NCBI RefSeq assembly: GCF_024166365.1
Contig: NC_064819.1
Location: forward strand, 149,258,793-149,322,792
Direction: 5' to 3'
Origin: Elephas maximus indicus
Taxonomy: Eukaryota; Chordata; Mammalia; Proboscidea; Elephantidae
Length of the DNA: 64,000 nucleotides
This document shows, piece by piece, positions 1-10,737 of this stretch. The notes beneath the pieces were generated by a model. The model saw only the letters and a list, made by a program, of their open reading frames with translations. It did not search any database and was not told the origin of the DNA. The position numbers and the translations under genes are program-made. How positions within the stretch are numbered: the stretch's first letter is position 1; every line of letters starts with the position of its first letter.

Positions 1-931
1 TAAAATATTCTAGAATTCAACCAGGTGAAAACCACTTCAAAGGCCTGCTCCCTAGCACCTCTGTTGCCACGTGGTCTGTCCTCTTGGCCTCTTCTAGCCA
101 CTGGGAGGGCAGTTGCCCATGCCCACATTTGTGACCACCTTATTCTAAGGACTGCTGCGGCCAGAGCTCCCAGGCAAGGGGCTGTTAGGTCCCTCAGGTG
201 TCCGCACTGTGCTGGGAAATGCCCTGTTCACTAACTCTGCATATCAGTCCACAACTCCACGGCTTCTCTGGTTTTGTGTCCTGGATTGTGTATATGACAG
301 ATGACTGGAATAGAGTTCTGGTAAATGATTTCTTCTTGCTGAGATGACAAGTTGAGTTTCTAAAGCAGATGTGTGGGTCTGTGTGAAGGGAATATTTTGG
401 TCATGAGCATCTTTGGCTGGGTAGTGTGGAAAATGTGAAGCCCTGGATTGCTTCCTCTGCTAGTGGTTTTCTGGGGTTGTGAGCTATGGGGAGCGGGAAG
501 CGCAGCCTGCAGGAGGCAGTGATTAGTCAAACCAGACCTGCCATTGCATCAGCCACATCAAAAGGATCCTCCTTGTTCCTGATGTAGTTTGTTAAGATGC
601 AGATAACTCACGTTTTGTTTCAGAAAAGGAGAAAGTGAGTACGACCACATCGAAAGTGAATCCAGGACGCTGGGATTGCTAGCTCCTGTTTGCAGAATGC
701 TGGTTGATCTGATGAGGCATTTGACCAAATCAACATGTTCCTAAATTCTACATTCTTTTTAAATGCGGATATTTCTATGGAAGGCAGAATAACATGGGCA
801 AAAAAAAAAAAAAAAAAAGATCAGGCTTCCCGTTCTCTTAGGTTTCCAGGAATCTCCAGGCTTCTGCATCTAATTAGCATTTCTTCCACCTGGATTGCGG
901 GTGGCGGGGGGAGGGGGGCAGGAGTTGTTCT

Positions 932-945
932 GCGCCATCTTGTGG
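932..945 (-). promoter_or_regulatory. Candidate CTCF site
   Basis: On the minus strand CCACAAGATGGCGC matches the CTCF core CCASYAGRKGGCRS at 13 of 14 positions. A sequence match only; occupancy is unknown. Confidence 0.35.
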
Positions 946-1629
946 ACATCTGCAGAACTGCACCTTCCCAAGCAGCTGGGCTCAGGAGAAACCACCCTCC
1001 CAAACCTCCCCAGCTGGGAGGGTGGGAGGGGGCTGTCACATCCCCTAGTCCCCTGAAGTAAACACCATGCTCCAGACTTGCCCAAAGGAGGACGGGCCCA
1101 AACGAAAGGAGGATGATTGGAGTGTTAACCTTCCCCGCTACTCTGCAGTGCATCAGATCATCTCTGTCACGGTCAGCATCCGGAGGGTGTTCCGGAGGCA
1201 GCACAGCTCACACTGCAAATGCAGACAGGATAACCCTCTCACTGGATCTCAAGTGGGGCACTCTTTGTAAAAAGTAAATTTACCAGAATGTCTTCTTTTT
1301 TCTCCCAGAGAGAACAAGAGAATGATAAATAAATTAAGGCTGTCAGCAGCTATTTTCTGCTTGTGAAGTGCTGGTATTTACAGCACTTTGGCCCTGTGGT
1401 TATTGAACTGGACAGAGAGCTGCTCTTGATATAGGAGCATGGCAGGAATGGGTTCTTTTTAACATTTCACCCCGGCTCATCTTAGGTGAAGAAAGAAGCG
1501 GAGAAAGAGCTTGTGGCACAAAGGTGCACATGCTGGGTTTGCGTAAGTGGAAGCTGGCAACCAGCTGTTGGTAAGTGGCTGTTGGCAGCTAGCTGTTGCA
1601 GGCATTATGAGGTCAGCACATGATGGGCT

Positions 1630-1860
1630 ATGTGGTGTAGTGGAGTGAACATAAGCTCTAGTGCCACACAGCTTTTTAGTCTGGTCTCTATCACATACCA
1701 GCCGGGTGACCTCGGTTGTATTGCCTATGACAATCAGCCTTCTCATCTGTAAAGTGGGGAGAAGACCTGCCTCTTGGGATGGGTGGAGAATTAAATGAAA
1801 TATAGCCCAGGGCCTGGTCTCTGGCACACTCTCACAACTGGTGTGTATTCCCAGGGCCCT
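1630..1860 (+). repeat. MIR SINE
   Basis: GCCGGGTGACCTCGGTTG, TTCTCATCTGTAAAGTGGGG, GGAGAATTAAATGAAATATA and CAGGGCCTGGTCTCTGGCAC follow the MIR consensus in order. Confidence 0.82.
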
Positions 1861-2249
1861 CTGTAAACATCTAATAGGAAGGACTGTCATGGGTGGGCTG
1901 AGGGAGTGGGTCAAGGGCACCTGGCCCATGGTCTCTGATTCACAATAGCCCACGCTATGCCACTGTCTCTGTGAAGGTAAGATATAAACCCCAGTGTGTC
2001 CGAAGGAGGGGTGCAGACATGGGTTATTTTATTAAAGAACTTAAATGTGCCAAGGGGTTAGAGGCCAGAATCCCATGCTCCCTGCGTGGCCAGGCTCCCA
2101 GCCCTCATCCAGGCACACGTCTAAGGACAGTGACAGGCCACCCATCCTTAGGGTGATAAGTGGGTCCCAGCTCTCCCCAGGGGCCCTCACTGAGGTAGAG
2201 GTCGGCAAAACCTGACTTGTGTGAGGGCTGCGTGGGGCGGGTCATGTGA

Positions 2250-2650
2250 CCCTCCTGATAACATGTGCAAAGTACATGAGACAAAGTTTCACCATACTTC
2301 TAAGGATCATCTGGCTGTACTTCTTCCAAGACAGATTTGTTGTTCTTCTGGCAGTCCATGTAATATTCAATATTCTTTACCAATAGTATAATTCAAAGGC
2401 ATCAATTCTTCTCTGATCTTCCTTGTTCATTGTCCAGCTTTTGCATACCTATGAAGTGATTGAAAATACCATGGCTTGGGTCAGGTGCATCTTAGTCCTC
2501 AAAGTAACATCTTTGCTGTTAACACCTTAAAGAGGTCTTTTGCCAAAGATATGCCCAATGTAATACGTCGTTTGATTTTCTGACTGCTGCCTCCATGGGT
2601 GTTGATTGTGGATCCAAGTAAAATGAAATCCTTGACAATTTCCATATTTT
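2250..2650 (-). mobile_element. RTE LINE fragment
   Basis: Parallel to 13870-14290: CCTCCTGATAACATGTGCAA, GGCAGTCCATGTAATATTCA, CATGGCTTGGGTCAGGTGCA, GATTGTGGATCCAAGTAAAA. Heavily mutated, 3' end missing. Confidence 0.88.
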
Positions 2651-2780
2651 CTAATCCTCTCAACAACACTGTGCAATAGGAATTGTTATTTCACCCATTT
2701 TACAGATAAGAAAACTGAGGTACAGTGAAATGAAGTGGGCTGGCTAAACCACCCTGCTAGTAAAAATGGAGCCCAGGTCA
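2645..2780 (-). repeat. MIR SINE (antisense)
   Basis: CCATTTTACAGATAAGAAAA, CTGAGGTACAGTGAAATG, AATGGAGCCCAGGTCAGG: inverted MIR core. Confidence 0.78.
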
Positions 2781-3083
2781 GGACGGAGGTAGGATAATCT
2801 TAGCAGTCTTGCATCTTTGTGTCCCCACAGCACCAAGCACAGTGCCCTGTACTTAGCAAGAGCTTAGTAAATGCCTGCTGTGTTGAGAGTGGAAGGATTT
2901 GTGTGCCAAAAGGGGACTGGGAAATTAACAAATGTCTGGGCAGCGCTCTGAAAGACCAGCTATGTAGAGCAGCAGCTGGCAAACCATCAATTTAAATTTC
3001 ACAGTCATCTGGCCAGTGGCCTGCTGGCCTGCAGCCCGTGCATACAAAGGCAGACTTGATCAGCTTTGGCTCTTTTATTTCAG

Positions 3084-3281
3084 GCACTCCACCTTCCAAA
3101 GAGGTGCCTGCTGGGAAGTACCCATTCATAGTCACTTCCGATGATGGCCGGCAGGTTCCTGTGGTCCAGGCCTATGCTTTTGGAAAATACCTGGGCTATT
3201 TGAAGGTTGAGTTTGATGAAAAAGGAAATGTCATCACTTCACATGGAAATCCCATTCTTCTAAACAGTAGCATTCCTGAAG
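3084..3281 (+). CDS. NT5E: NT5E exon 4 (residues ~251-317)
   Basis: 198 nt. The acceptor is TTATTTCAG at 3075-3083 and the donor is G|GTATGT at 3282. The exon opens with the last two bases of a split Gly codon and closes with the first base of Asp317. It encodes the end of the N-terminal metallophosphatase domain and the helix linking it to the C-terminal domain, including the conserved KYPFIVTSDDGR and AYAFGKYLGYL segments. N311 in an N-S-S sequon matches a known glycosylation site of the human enzyme. Numbering assumes the human length of 574. Confidence 0.96.
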
Positions 3282-3569
3282 GTATGTGGAATTTAGGGAA
3301 CTGTTCCACCAATCCAAAACTTAGGTGGCTGGATTTTTTCCCTTTTTTTTTTTTTTTTTAATGTTTCAGGAAAAGGCTATAAAACTTCTGAAGAACTTCT
3401 CCTGTCACTTGCGCTTACCCTCTTCGTGGACACAGAGACTGAAAACATACCCAGAGGCCAAAAATCCCCGTTTGCTTCTCGAGACATCTCAGCATCAGAC
3501 ACTGTGTGTCTCTGCTGCTTCTGCCTTTTACAAACTTCTTCAAGCATGGGGCAGCCACTCAGCCCATGT

Positions 3570-3715
3570 CTGGAGGAGAGCTGGTTATCAAAGCCCAGGG
3601 ATTCAAACTGGGCAGAACCAGGCTCAAATCCTGGTCCCACCACTTAAGAGCAGTGTGCCTTGGACACGTTGCCCAGTCTCTATGGGTCTCTGTTTATCAA
3701 ATGAAGTTGGACTAT
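3570..3715 (+). repeat. MIR SINE
   Basis: Diverged sense-strand MIR in NT5E intron 4. It is recognised by the tRNA-derived head, the 'CAAATCCTGGTCCCACCAC' motif, and the core GTGTGCCTTGGACACGTTGC leading into a CTGTTTATCAAATG-like segment. The rest of intron 4 (3282-4197) shows nothing else clear apart from a T tract at 3340-3359. Confidence 0.65.
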
Positions 3716-4197
3716 CAGTGTCTATCACACTTTTTTGTCTGGGTCGCTGACTAAAAACTTCATTTCATGTCGTCCATTTTCATATGGTATGCATGAACAC
3801 ACTTCTACCCTTCTCTCTGTACCTGCTCCATGATCAGATCTGGGAAGAATGAGCACAACACAGGCCTCTCAATAGCTGGAGGGGAGGGGGCTGGGACAGC
3901 ACAGACCAGCAGAACATCAGCAGAACCTCAGCAGGCAGGCCCTGTACACCTGCCACTGGGCCTTTCATAGGCCCCACCACCACAGCACTGCTGTCCCAGT
4001 GGCTGTCCTACAGATGTTCTGAGGTGATGTTAGGATATAGAGGTTCCTAAGGGAATTTGAAGGCAAACCCAAAACGTGCACATATATGGTAAATGTGTAC
4101 CCACAGCAAGTAAGCTAGGTGGTATTCGATTCCTTCTACAGAATTTAGCCCAGTGTGAAATCTGCTTTAACTGCAGGCTTTTTTTTTTCCCACCTAG

Positions 4198-4352
4198 ATC
4201 CAAGCATAAAAGCAGCCATTAACAAATGGAGGATAAAATTAGATAATTATTCTACCCAGGAATTGGGAAAAACAATTGTCTATTTGGATGGCTCCACTCA
4301 GTCGTGCCGTTTTAGAGAATGCAACATGGGCAATTTGATTTGTGATGCTATG
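4198..4352 (+). CDS. NT5E: NT5E exon 5 (residues ~317-368)
   Basis: 155 nt. The acceptor is a T-rich tract ending CCACCTAG at 4197 and the donor is ATG|GTAAGT at 4353. The exon completes Asp317 and ends on a full codon. It encodes the start of the C-terminal domain, with R354 (a substrate-binding residue in human CD73), the C353/C358 disulfide pair, C365 (paired with C387 of the next exon) and N333 in an N-Y-S glycosylation sequon. All of these are present and unchanged. Confidence 0.97.
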
Positions 4353-5932
4353 GTAAGTCATCCTCAGGAACAGGCCTGTGCCCAGCGAGGAAGGGGAGGA
4401 GGCAGGAAGGACACAAGGAGGAAAGAACTGATAGTTATAGAATTGGTGATTCTTAGTGCCTTGGGAAGGTACCTGAGCTAGTTCAGGTGATCCTCATTCT
4501 ATTGCTTTACAAGAACTGAAGCTTTTATCCTGAGGTGTTGGTCTGGAATGTCTAGATTTCGGATGTTGCTTTCGTTTTGTAAGATGATCAGAGCACACAG
4601 ACAAACTCTGCTACTCTGATCCTAACGTAGACATAATAGCTAAAACACATCTGCTTGAGCCTAACTTGGCAAGATTGTTTTTCACCAGTTTGCCCACTGG
4701 CTCCAGAAAACCTAGGCTTAGTGTGACTGGAACCTCCTTTACAAGCATAGAAATACAACATGCAGTTATAATGATGAAAATAAATCCTGTGGCTGAGCAG
4801 TATCACCCACAAAAAGCGCCCTTCTGTTTGTATGGGCAGATCAGCCATGGTAGCCCCTGGCAGGTGATGCTGAGCCCAGGTCTGCAAGGTCAGACTCACC
4901 AGTTCCACTTGCTCAAAGCCCAGGGATTTGTCAGTGCCCAGCACGGTGCCTGAAATACAGGCCATGCTCAATCATAGTGATCATGCTTTCCAAGGTGAGA
5001 ACAGTGCCTACTTCTCAGCATGGTGTGGTCAGTGTGAGAGAAGTAGCTAAAGAGAATTCGGTATGTAAAGGTATAGAGTAGGTCTGGAAGGAAACACCCA
5101 GGCTCTTCACAGGGCTTGCCTCTCTTCAAGTGTAAGAGAACTTTTGCTTTTTGCTCTTTTTTTTTTTTTTTTTTGTGAGAATGTATTCATATATTTCTTG
5201 TAATTAAACATATTTTTGTAAAAATTTTGTAAAAGTGAGAATGAACCCCAGAAGGCTGTCTCTGTGCTTCCAAAATCGGCAGCTTGGGAATTGGCTGGGG
5301 GGCCAAACATGGAATCCAGGGTTCTCGTTGACACAATGTCTGGAGTAGAACAGGCTTTAGGTCCTGCCCTGAGCTGCAAGCATGGAGTACAGCCTGCCCT
5401 GGGGACCCTATGGAGGAGCAGTGCTGACTGGACACCAAGGCTCCACCATAACAGGACATTTCCCTAAGACTCGATGGCCTGAGTGTACAGGGGTCTTAGG
5501 AAAAAGGGGCTAAAAGATGCCTGCTTTAAGAGCTGAAACATAACAAACAGCCAATTGAGAGTCTGACACAGGACTGGTCACAATATCATATTTTTGCTTC
5601 TCAGAACATAAAGCTAGTTCCTACTAATTGTACTCGAGAAATCTCTGGGAACACAGAGGCATGAGAAAAACAGCTTCATTTCCTCAATTAAAAAAAAAAA
5701 AAAAACAGTTGTCATTGGGTTGATTCTGACTCATGGTGACCTCATATATGTCAGACTAGAGCTGAGCTGTGCCGCATAGGGTTTTCCGTGGCTGTGATCT
5801 TTTGGAAGTAGGTCACCAGGCCTTTCTTCAAAGGCACTTCTGGGTGGAATGAAACCACCAACCTAAATTTCTAGAAGTTATCTGAGGAAGAAAACTCAGA
5901 ATAACTCATGTAAATTTGTGCCACTGTTGCAG
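4353..5932 (+). other. NT5E: NT5E intron 5
   Basis: Mostly unrecognised sequence. A MIR/L2-like tail is suspected at about 4925-4975. T and A homopolymers lie at 5158-5174 and 5691-5705, the latter serving as the tail of an antisense AfroSINE at 5705-5866. No exon is seen. Confidence 0.5.
5705..5866 (-). mobile_element. AfroSINE (antisense, long type 2)
   Basis: Read in reverse, this matches the AfroSINE variant with the GGCGATCTACTTCC-like central block. The 3' motif of the family (TGACTCATGGTGACC here in reverse) and CATAGGGTTTTC are clear. It lies in NT5E intron 5, about 65 bp upstream of exon 6. The tRNA-derived head is missing or too diverged to see. Confidence 0.8.
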
Positions 5933-6038
5933 ATTAACAACAACATTAGACACCCGGATGAAATGACCTGGAACCACGTGTCCATGTGCATTATCAATGG
6001 AGGCGGCATTCGGTCGCCCATTGACGAGCGGAACAACG
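5933..6038 (+). CDS. NT5E: NT5E exon 6 (residues ~369-404)
   Basis: 106 nt. The acceptor is CACTGTTGCAG at 5932 and the donor is AACG|GTATGT at 6039. The exon starts on a full codon and ends with the first base of Gly404. It carries the conserved active-site loop ILNGGGIRSPID-like segment (here I-I-N-G-G-G-I-R), with N390 and R395 that bind the nucleotide phosphate and base region in human CD73, plus C387. N403, in the sequon N-G-T completed by the next exon, is a known glycosylation site. Confidence 0.97.
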
Positions 6039-6473
6039 GTATGTTCCCTGGACTTGGGATCCTCACTCACTGTCTTCCCACTGTGGCCCTGCATTCTCAT
6101 TAGGCCCCCTGCCCTGACCATTCCCCTGTCCATGGGCAGCCTCAGCTCATCTCTGCTGCCAGCCACATACCAGAGAGTCAGCTCTCTGAGTTTGGGTTAG
6201 CTGCTACTCAAGCCCAGTGCCTAACTGAAAGGGCACACTCATGCTTATGTATTCTTGTAGGCATTTGCACATAGAGACAGTAGCTAGGATTAATGGAATC
6301 CAAGCTTGATCTAAATTTCTGACTCATAAAGCCAAAAACTAATTGTTGCTGATTTATGAAAAATATTGACAGCCTCCACCTTGGCATCTGGGAAGAGAAA
6401 AAAAAAATATCTAGGCTTCTGTGCTGGAAAACACATACCACTGGATTCCACTGTTATTCTAGTGTATTTGCAA

Positions 6474-6680
6474 GGAGGCTTGGTGGCACAATGGTTAAGC
6501 GCTCAGCTGCTAACCAAAAGCCTGGTTGTTCGAACTCTCCCAGCCACTCCACAGGAGAAAGACCTGGTGATCTGCTCCTATAAAGATCACAGCCTAGAAG
6601 AACCATGTGGGGCAGTTCTACTCTATCACATGGGGTCACTACTAGTTGAAAATCGACTTGAGGGCACCTAACAACAGTGT
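6474..6680 (+). mobile_element. AfroSINE (sense, long type 1)
   Basis: The tRNA-like head 'GGTGGCACAATGGTTAAG' with A-box and B-box-like motifs is followed by the central block GAGAAAGACCTGGTGATCTG, then GGGGCAGTTCTACTCT and the tail GGGCACCTAACAACAG. This is a full-length copy in NT5E intron 6. Confidence 0.92.
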
Positions 6681-7032
6681 ATTTGCAGAAACAAGGTTCT
6701 ATCATATGGAAAAGACAGATACTCAAGAACTCTTGAAGCCCTCATCAGCTTAACCCCCAAGCTTGTCTCATTATCAGGTATCAGGGACAGGTGGCAGGGA
6801 CACACTGCCTGCCTGGAGGAAATGAGCAATTTTTAACAACCCACTGGAGATCTAGCCTTAAGCCAGGTGATCTGAGGTGGAGCATAGTGGATTTTTGAGC
6901 CACACCATTTATAAGCTTTCGCCATCTTTCCCAAAGGTGGAGGGCAGGGCCAGAGGCCTCTTGAATCCATTCCTTCCCTAAATGTCAGGAACAATTTCCA
7001 CACAGCCGGTGCTGCTCTCAGTCTCCCCATTT

Positions 7033-7231
7033 CCCTGGGTGATGCAAATGGTTAACATGCTCAGCTGCTAATCAAATGGTTGGAAGCTCAAGTTCACCCA
7101 GAGACACCTTAGAAGAAAAGGTGTGGCACTCCCAAAAAGTCAGCTAGTGAAAACCATATGGAGCACAGTTCTACTCTGACACACATGGGGTCGCCATGAG
7201 TCCGAATGGACTTAATAGGAACTGGTTTGGT
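7033..7231 (+). mobile_element. AfroSINE (sense, long type 2)
   Basis: The head starts CCCTGGGTGATGCAAATGG. The central block differs from the copy 400 bp upstream, with GGAGCACAGTTCTACTCTGA and CACACATGGGGTCGCCATGA typical of this class, and ends in a GGTTTGGTTT tail. It lies about 100 bp before NT5E exon 7. Confidence 0.92.
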
Positions 7232-7333
7232 TTATTATTTCCACATTACCTCCTTCTCCAGCCTGCAAGGACACTGAGCTTAGGGTAAGCATTTTCCTGT
7301 TTTCCTTCTTGCCTCATCTGTGACTATCCTCAG

Positions 7334-7483
7334 GCACAATTACCTGGGAGAACCTGGCTGCTGTATTGCCCTTTGGAGGTACCTTTGACCTGGTCCAATT
7401 AAAAGGCTCTACCCTGAAGAAGGCCTTTGAACACAGTGTCCACCGCTATGGCCAGTCCACTGGAGAGTTCCTGCAGGTGGGAG
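7334..7483 (+). CDS. NT5E: NT5E exon 7 (residues ~404-454)
   Basis: 150 nt, a multiple of three, so skipping it keeps the frame. The acceptor is CTATCCTCAG at 7333 and the donor is GGAG|GTAAGT at 7484. The exon encodes the T-I-T-W-E-N-L-A-A-V-L-P-F-G-G segment with F417, one of the two phenylalanines that stack on the adenine ring in human CD73, followed by the KKAFEHSVHRYGQSTGEFLQVGG region. In human, omission of residues 404-453 gives the inactive short isoform CD73S; the same exon borders exist here. Confidence 0.97.
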
Positions 7484-8788
7484 GTAAGTCACCTGTGCTG
7501 GGGGGCCAGCCTGTCCTAGGTGCTGGTTAGCTCAGTTCCCCTCAGCAGGACCTCGATGGCCAGATTTGCTTAAATTAGCTGTCACCCAAGACAAATGCAC
7601 AGCCTTTCAAAGGCTGTAGACTCCCAGATCCACTGAGGTCAGGTCAGGGTCAAATCTCCAAAGCCCTAGCAATGAGTGAATTTGCCAAATCTGATGTGGA
7701 TGTCAGATGGCCCTCTGGAGAGGCTGGCTCTGCAAATTCTAAGCAGGTCAGATGCCTTGAGAGCTAGTTTCTATTAAAATCTTAGCTGGTTAAACATTCA
7801 GTATTTGTTTTAAAAAAAAAAAAAAATCTCTTATCTGTTTTATTTCTAATTGCCTGGAACCATGCAGAGGCCCAAAGGAATGTGGTGTCCAATCAGTATT
7901 AACAAGGATGATTTCTGGGAATTGGGCTGTGTAGGGTCTCTGGAACACTTGGTCCCAGTTCCACTGTAATCTGGACAGGTCTTCAACCTCTCTCATCTCA
8001 GGAAGAAAACCTGCCCTGCTTACCACACAGGTTGCAGTGAAAACTGAATAAAAATACATGTTTCACAAAGTGCCAAGTGCTACTGAAACATTTTTGTCAA
8101 TATTTAATTCCACAGTAGAGTGAAATAATCCTTAAGGTATAATCTTATTTTAGTCTGAAATCATATTCTGGCCTCTTTTTTTTTAAGCTGTGGATGGTGG
8201 TCCCACTTGACCGTAGTTGCTTTGCAGAGTCAAGTGTGCCCTCTACAGAACACCTTGCTGTTGGGACTGACTGGCTGCATTTTTCCAGGAGGAAGTCAAG
8301 GCAACAGCAGAGTTCTGATGTTCCATCAAAGTACTGGGTAGCTGTATGCCTTGTGAAAGTTGGCCAGTCCCAAATTATTACTATTTAGTCATCTTCAAAA
8401 TTTTAACAAATGTTCTGTGCTTGTCATTTATTTCTTGCTTCCAAAGTACTTGAACCAGGTTATGGAACCAATTAAATCAGAATTGTAAAGAGGAAAAAGA
8501 GATGTGGTTTCTCCCCACATAGTCACCCCTCCCCCATTCTGGGCCAGAGCCAGCTTCCCTTCTAGTGGTTCCCAGATCTCCCTGAAGGACACAAAGTTAA
8601 ACCTAACCAAAATAAGAGTAGCTGCAAAGTTACCTCAGCTGTCTTGATGAAATGTCACTCAAGCGCAAACTAAATGAAAATCAAGCCCATTGCCTCAATT
8701 CTAGATCTTGGCCAAAACACCTTTGTTGATAACAGAAGTCTCCCTTTGGAACCAGTGAAAACATATGGAGTCGTTTTTTTCCTACTAG
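7484..8788 (+). other. NT5E: NT5E intron 7
   Basis: No confident repeat or exon is seen apart from an A tract at 7811-7826. The acceptor used by exon 8 is preceded by CGTTTTTTTCCTACTAG. Confidence 0.45.
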
Positions 8789-8989
8789 GAATCCACGTGG
8801 TGTATGACCTTTCCCGAAAACCTGGGAACAGAGTGGTCAGCATAGATGTTCTTTGCACCAAGTGTCGAGTGCCCACTTATGAGCCTCTCAAAATGGATGA
8901 AGTATATAATGTGATCCTCCCAAGCTTCCTAGCCAATGGTGGAGACTCATTCCAGATGATAAAAGATGAATTACTAAAACATGACGCTG
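8789..8989 (+). CDS. NT5E: NT5E exon 8 (residues ~454-521)
   Basis: 201 nt. The acceptor is TTTTTTCCTACTAG at 8788 and the donor is GCTG|GTAAGC at 8990. It encodes the IHVVYDLSRKPG segment, the C476/C479 disulfide pair, and the loop L-P-S-F-L-A-N-G-G-D with F500 (second adenine-stacking residue) and D506 (binds ribose hydroxyls) as in human. It ends with the first base of Gly521. Confidence 0.97.
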
Positions 8990-9439
8990 GTAAGCACATG
9001 TGCCTCTTCTTTCCCCTTACTTCAGAGGTACTCAGGAACCACAGAACTAGGCCAAGAAGGGGAAGTTACTCATGGCGTCCATAAGGGCACAGCCAGAAAC
9101 CAGACCCTGTCCCAACGTTGCTAACTCCACTCCTGCTTTCCTTGTTGGAAAACAGCAGCACAGCACTGGGGAGTGTATGCCCCTTTCCTGGCATGCACCC
9201 CATCCATCCAACCTCAGGGCAACAAGTTTTCAGTAAAAACTATTTGACAATTCTTTTAAATACATATAAGGAGCTGTTTAAATTGTGAAATATAAATCAG
9301 TTTTGTGCTTACATAAAAATTGCCCTTTAGAGTACCACAAACCTTTAAAAAATCATCTATATGAGACCAAATGGTCCGCAATTACTCTAAAGCAAAGATG
9401 AAAGGATAAGGGAACAGGGAAACCAGATTACTTCCAGAA

Positions 9440-9667
9440 ACATACAGAAGGGAATCAATGAGAATGTTAAAACATTGTGAAAAATGTAACCAATGTCTCT
9501 GAACAATTTTTGTTCTTGTCTCCTCTGACGGTTTATCCCTGCTTATGAAAGGAACATCTTTTTTTTATAATTACAAGGGACTTTAGAGAAATGCATTTTG
9601 CCCCCCCCCTTACAGTTAAATGGTAACCTAATTGGTTGTATAAACTTTCACCAAAAACACAAAAAAT
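9440..9667 (+). mobile_element. L1 3' end fragment, carrying an inserted segment
   Basis: The motifs GAAAAATGTAACCAATGTC and TATAAACTTTCACCAAAAAC plus an A-rich tail match the 3' UTR end of the local L1 family. About 110 bp in the middle (9511-9621) does not fit the L1 and instead resembles 11139-11246. See findings. Confidence 0.6.
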
Positions 9668-9668
9668 A

Positions 9669-9962
9669 CAGGTAGTTCCCAACTTACGACATACTCGAGT
9701 TACGACGAAATGCAGTTACGACCATCTTTTTTTTTAATCTTACCATTAGTAATAAGTGCTACATACAATGTTATAATAGATCTGTAAGTTTATATGTAAT
9801 GTTTCCAACCCCCAAAGACAAATATAGATTTATAAAGATACCAATAATAAAAGGCAATAATAATGAAAACTAAAAAAAAAAATTAGGTATTCTACTTATG
9901 TCAGAGTCACCTTACTGCGGAGTCACCAGAATAGAACTCCATCATAAGTTGGTGACTACCTG
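9669..9962. mobile_element. Palindromic DNA transposon (TA-flanked MITE)
   Basis: The ends are inverted repeats: CAGGTAGTTCCCAACTTACG at the left and a close reverse complement (CATAAGTTGGTGACTACCTG) at the right. TA dinucleotides flank both sides (9667-9668 and 9963-9964), as expected for Tc1/mariner or pogo-class elements. It is 294 bp with an AT-rich interior and no coding capacity. It inserted at the very end of the L1 tail just upstream. Confidence 0.8.
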
Positions 9963-10549
9963 TATTATTAAAAAAAACCCTCTAGAATTTTAGGTTGGAG
10001 GTGAAAAACCTGCAGGGTAAATCATCTAAATTTTCCTTTTGGAAGAAGCTTTCAGTGTGAATAGGTCAGCTAGGAGTAGATGGGATGTGCCACCTTTCAG
10101 TACATTGGGTTGGAGTGCAGCAAATTATAAAAACAGCCATACTTGACCCAATTGATATTTTCAGCAGTATTGTCATTATACTCCAACCTAATTTTCAGAA
10201 AACCAATTTAGAGTCACCTCTTGTACACAAACTCCACTGACATACGCCACACTTCCCGCTCCTCTCCCCAGCTGCTTACAAGACACATGCATGGCTTCCC
10301 CACACCTCCAGGAGGGAACTCAGGCAGGTTCTTCCTCAGCCTTATCATGGTGGGCCTGCCACTTTAGCTGCTTATTCCAAGGGTAGGGGGCAGAGCCAGG
10401 CCAAAGGAAGGGGCTGGCTACTTCTGCTCACTCCATGATAGAAGACAGAAGGGCAGGCTTGAGAGGATGTCCTGGGTATCCTCTTGAGATGAAGAGGCTG
10501 ACGAAGGCATCGCCTGGCACTGTTCTGCTCAACCAACCCCAGATGGATG

Positions 10550-10737
10550 GATTTTGGAATCCTGGCTGTACATTAGAATGATTGGTTGAGCATTTTAAAG
10601 ACAATATACCAATGCTTTGGCCCCAACCCTTAAGAGATTCTAATCTAACTAGCCGGGGAAGAGCCCAGGCACCGATATTCTTAAAAATCTTTTCCAGTGA
10701 ATCTTATATACAGCCAGAGTAAGAACCACTGCAGAGA
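10550..10737. mobile_element. MER5A-like hAT transposon relic
   Basis: Recognised from CTGGCTGTACATTAGAATGA, the GGCCCCAACCCTTAAGAGAT block, the GGGGAAGAGCCCAGGCACC segment and the terminal AGTAAGAACCACTGCAG. This is an old non-autonomous hAT-Charlie element in NT5E intron 8. Confidence 0.75.

Larger units (their letters stand above)
1..3083 (+). other. NT5E: NT5E intron 3 (3' part)
   Basis: No exon-like segment is visible here; the preceding exon must lie upstream. The intron holds a MIR (about 1630-1860), an RTE LINE fragment (about 2250-2650), an inverted MIR (about 2645-2780) and an L2-like 3' tail (about 2800-2885). The stretch 880-1060 is G-rich and contains a possible CTCF site. The open frames around 735-1204 have no recognisable protein content. 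Confidence 0.7.
6039..7333 (+). other. NT5E: NT5E intron 6
   Basis: Contains two sense-strand AfroSINEs of different structural classes (6474-6680 and 7033-7231). Nothing further is recognised between them. Confidence 0.6.

Noticed and set aside
735-1204. Overlapping open frames of ~108-127 codons on both strands
   Set aside because: Low-complexity, proline/glycine-rich translations of G-rich intron sequence with no homologue or splice context.
1-3083. NT5E exon 3
   Set aside because: No segment encodes the expected metal-site histidine motifs before the exon 4 border; the exon must be upstream of the window.
6474-6560. tRNA gene-like heads (also in every other AfroSINE)
   Set aside because: A- and B-box motifs are present but no cloverleaf with acceptor pairing can be formed; they are SINE heads.
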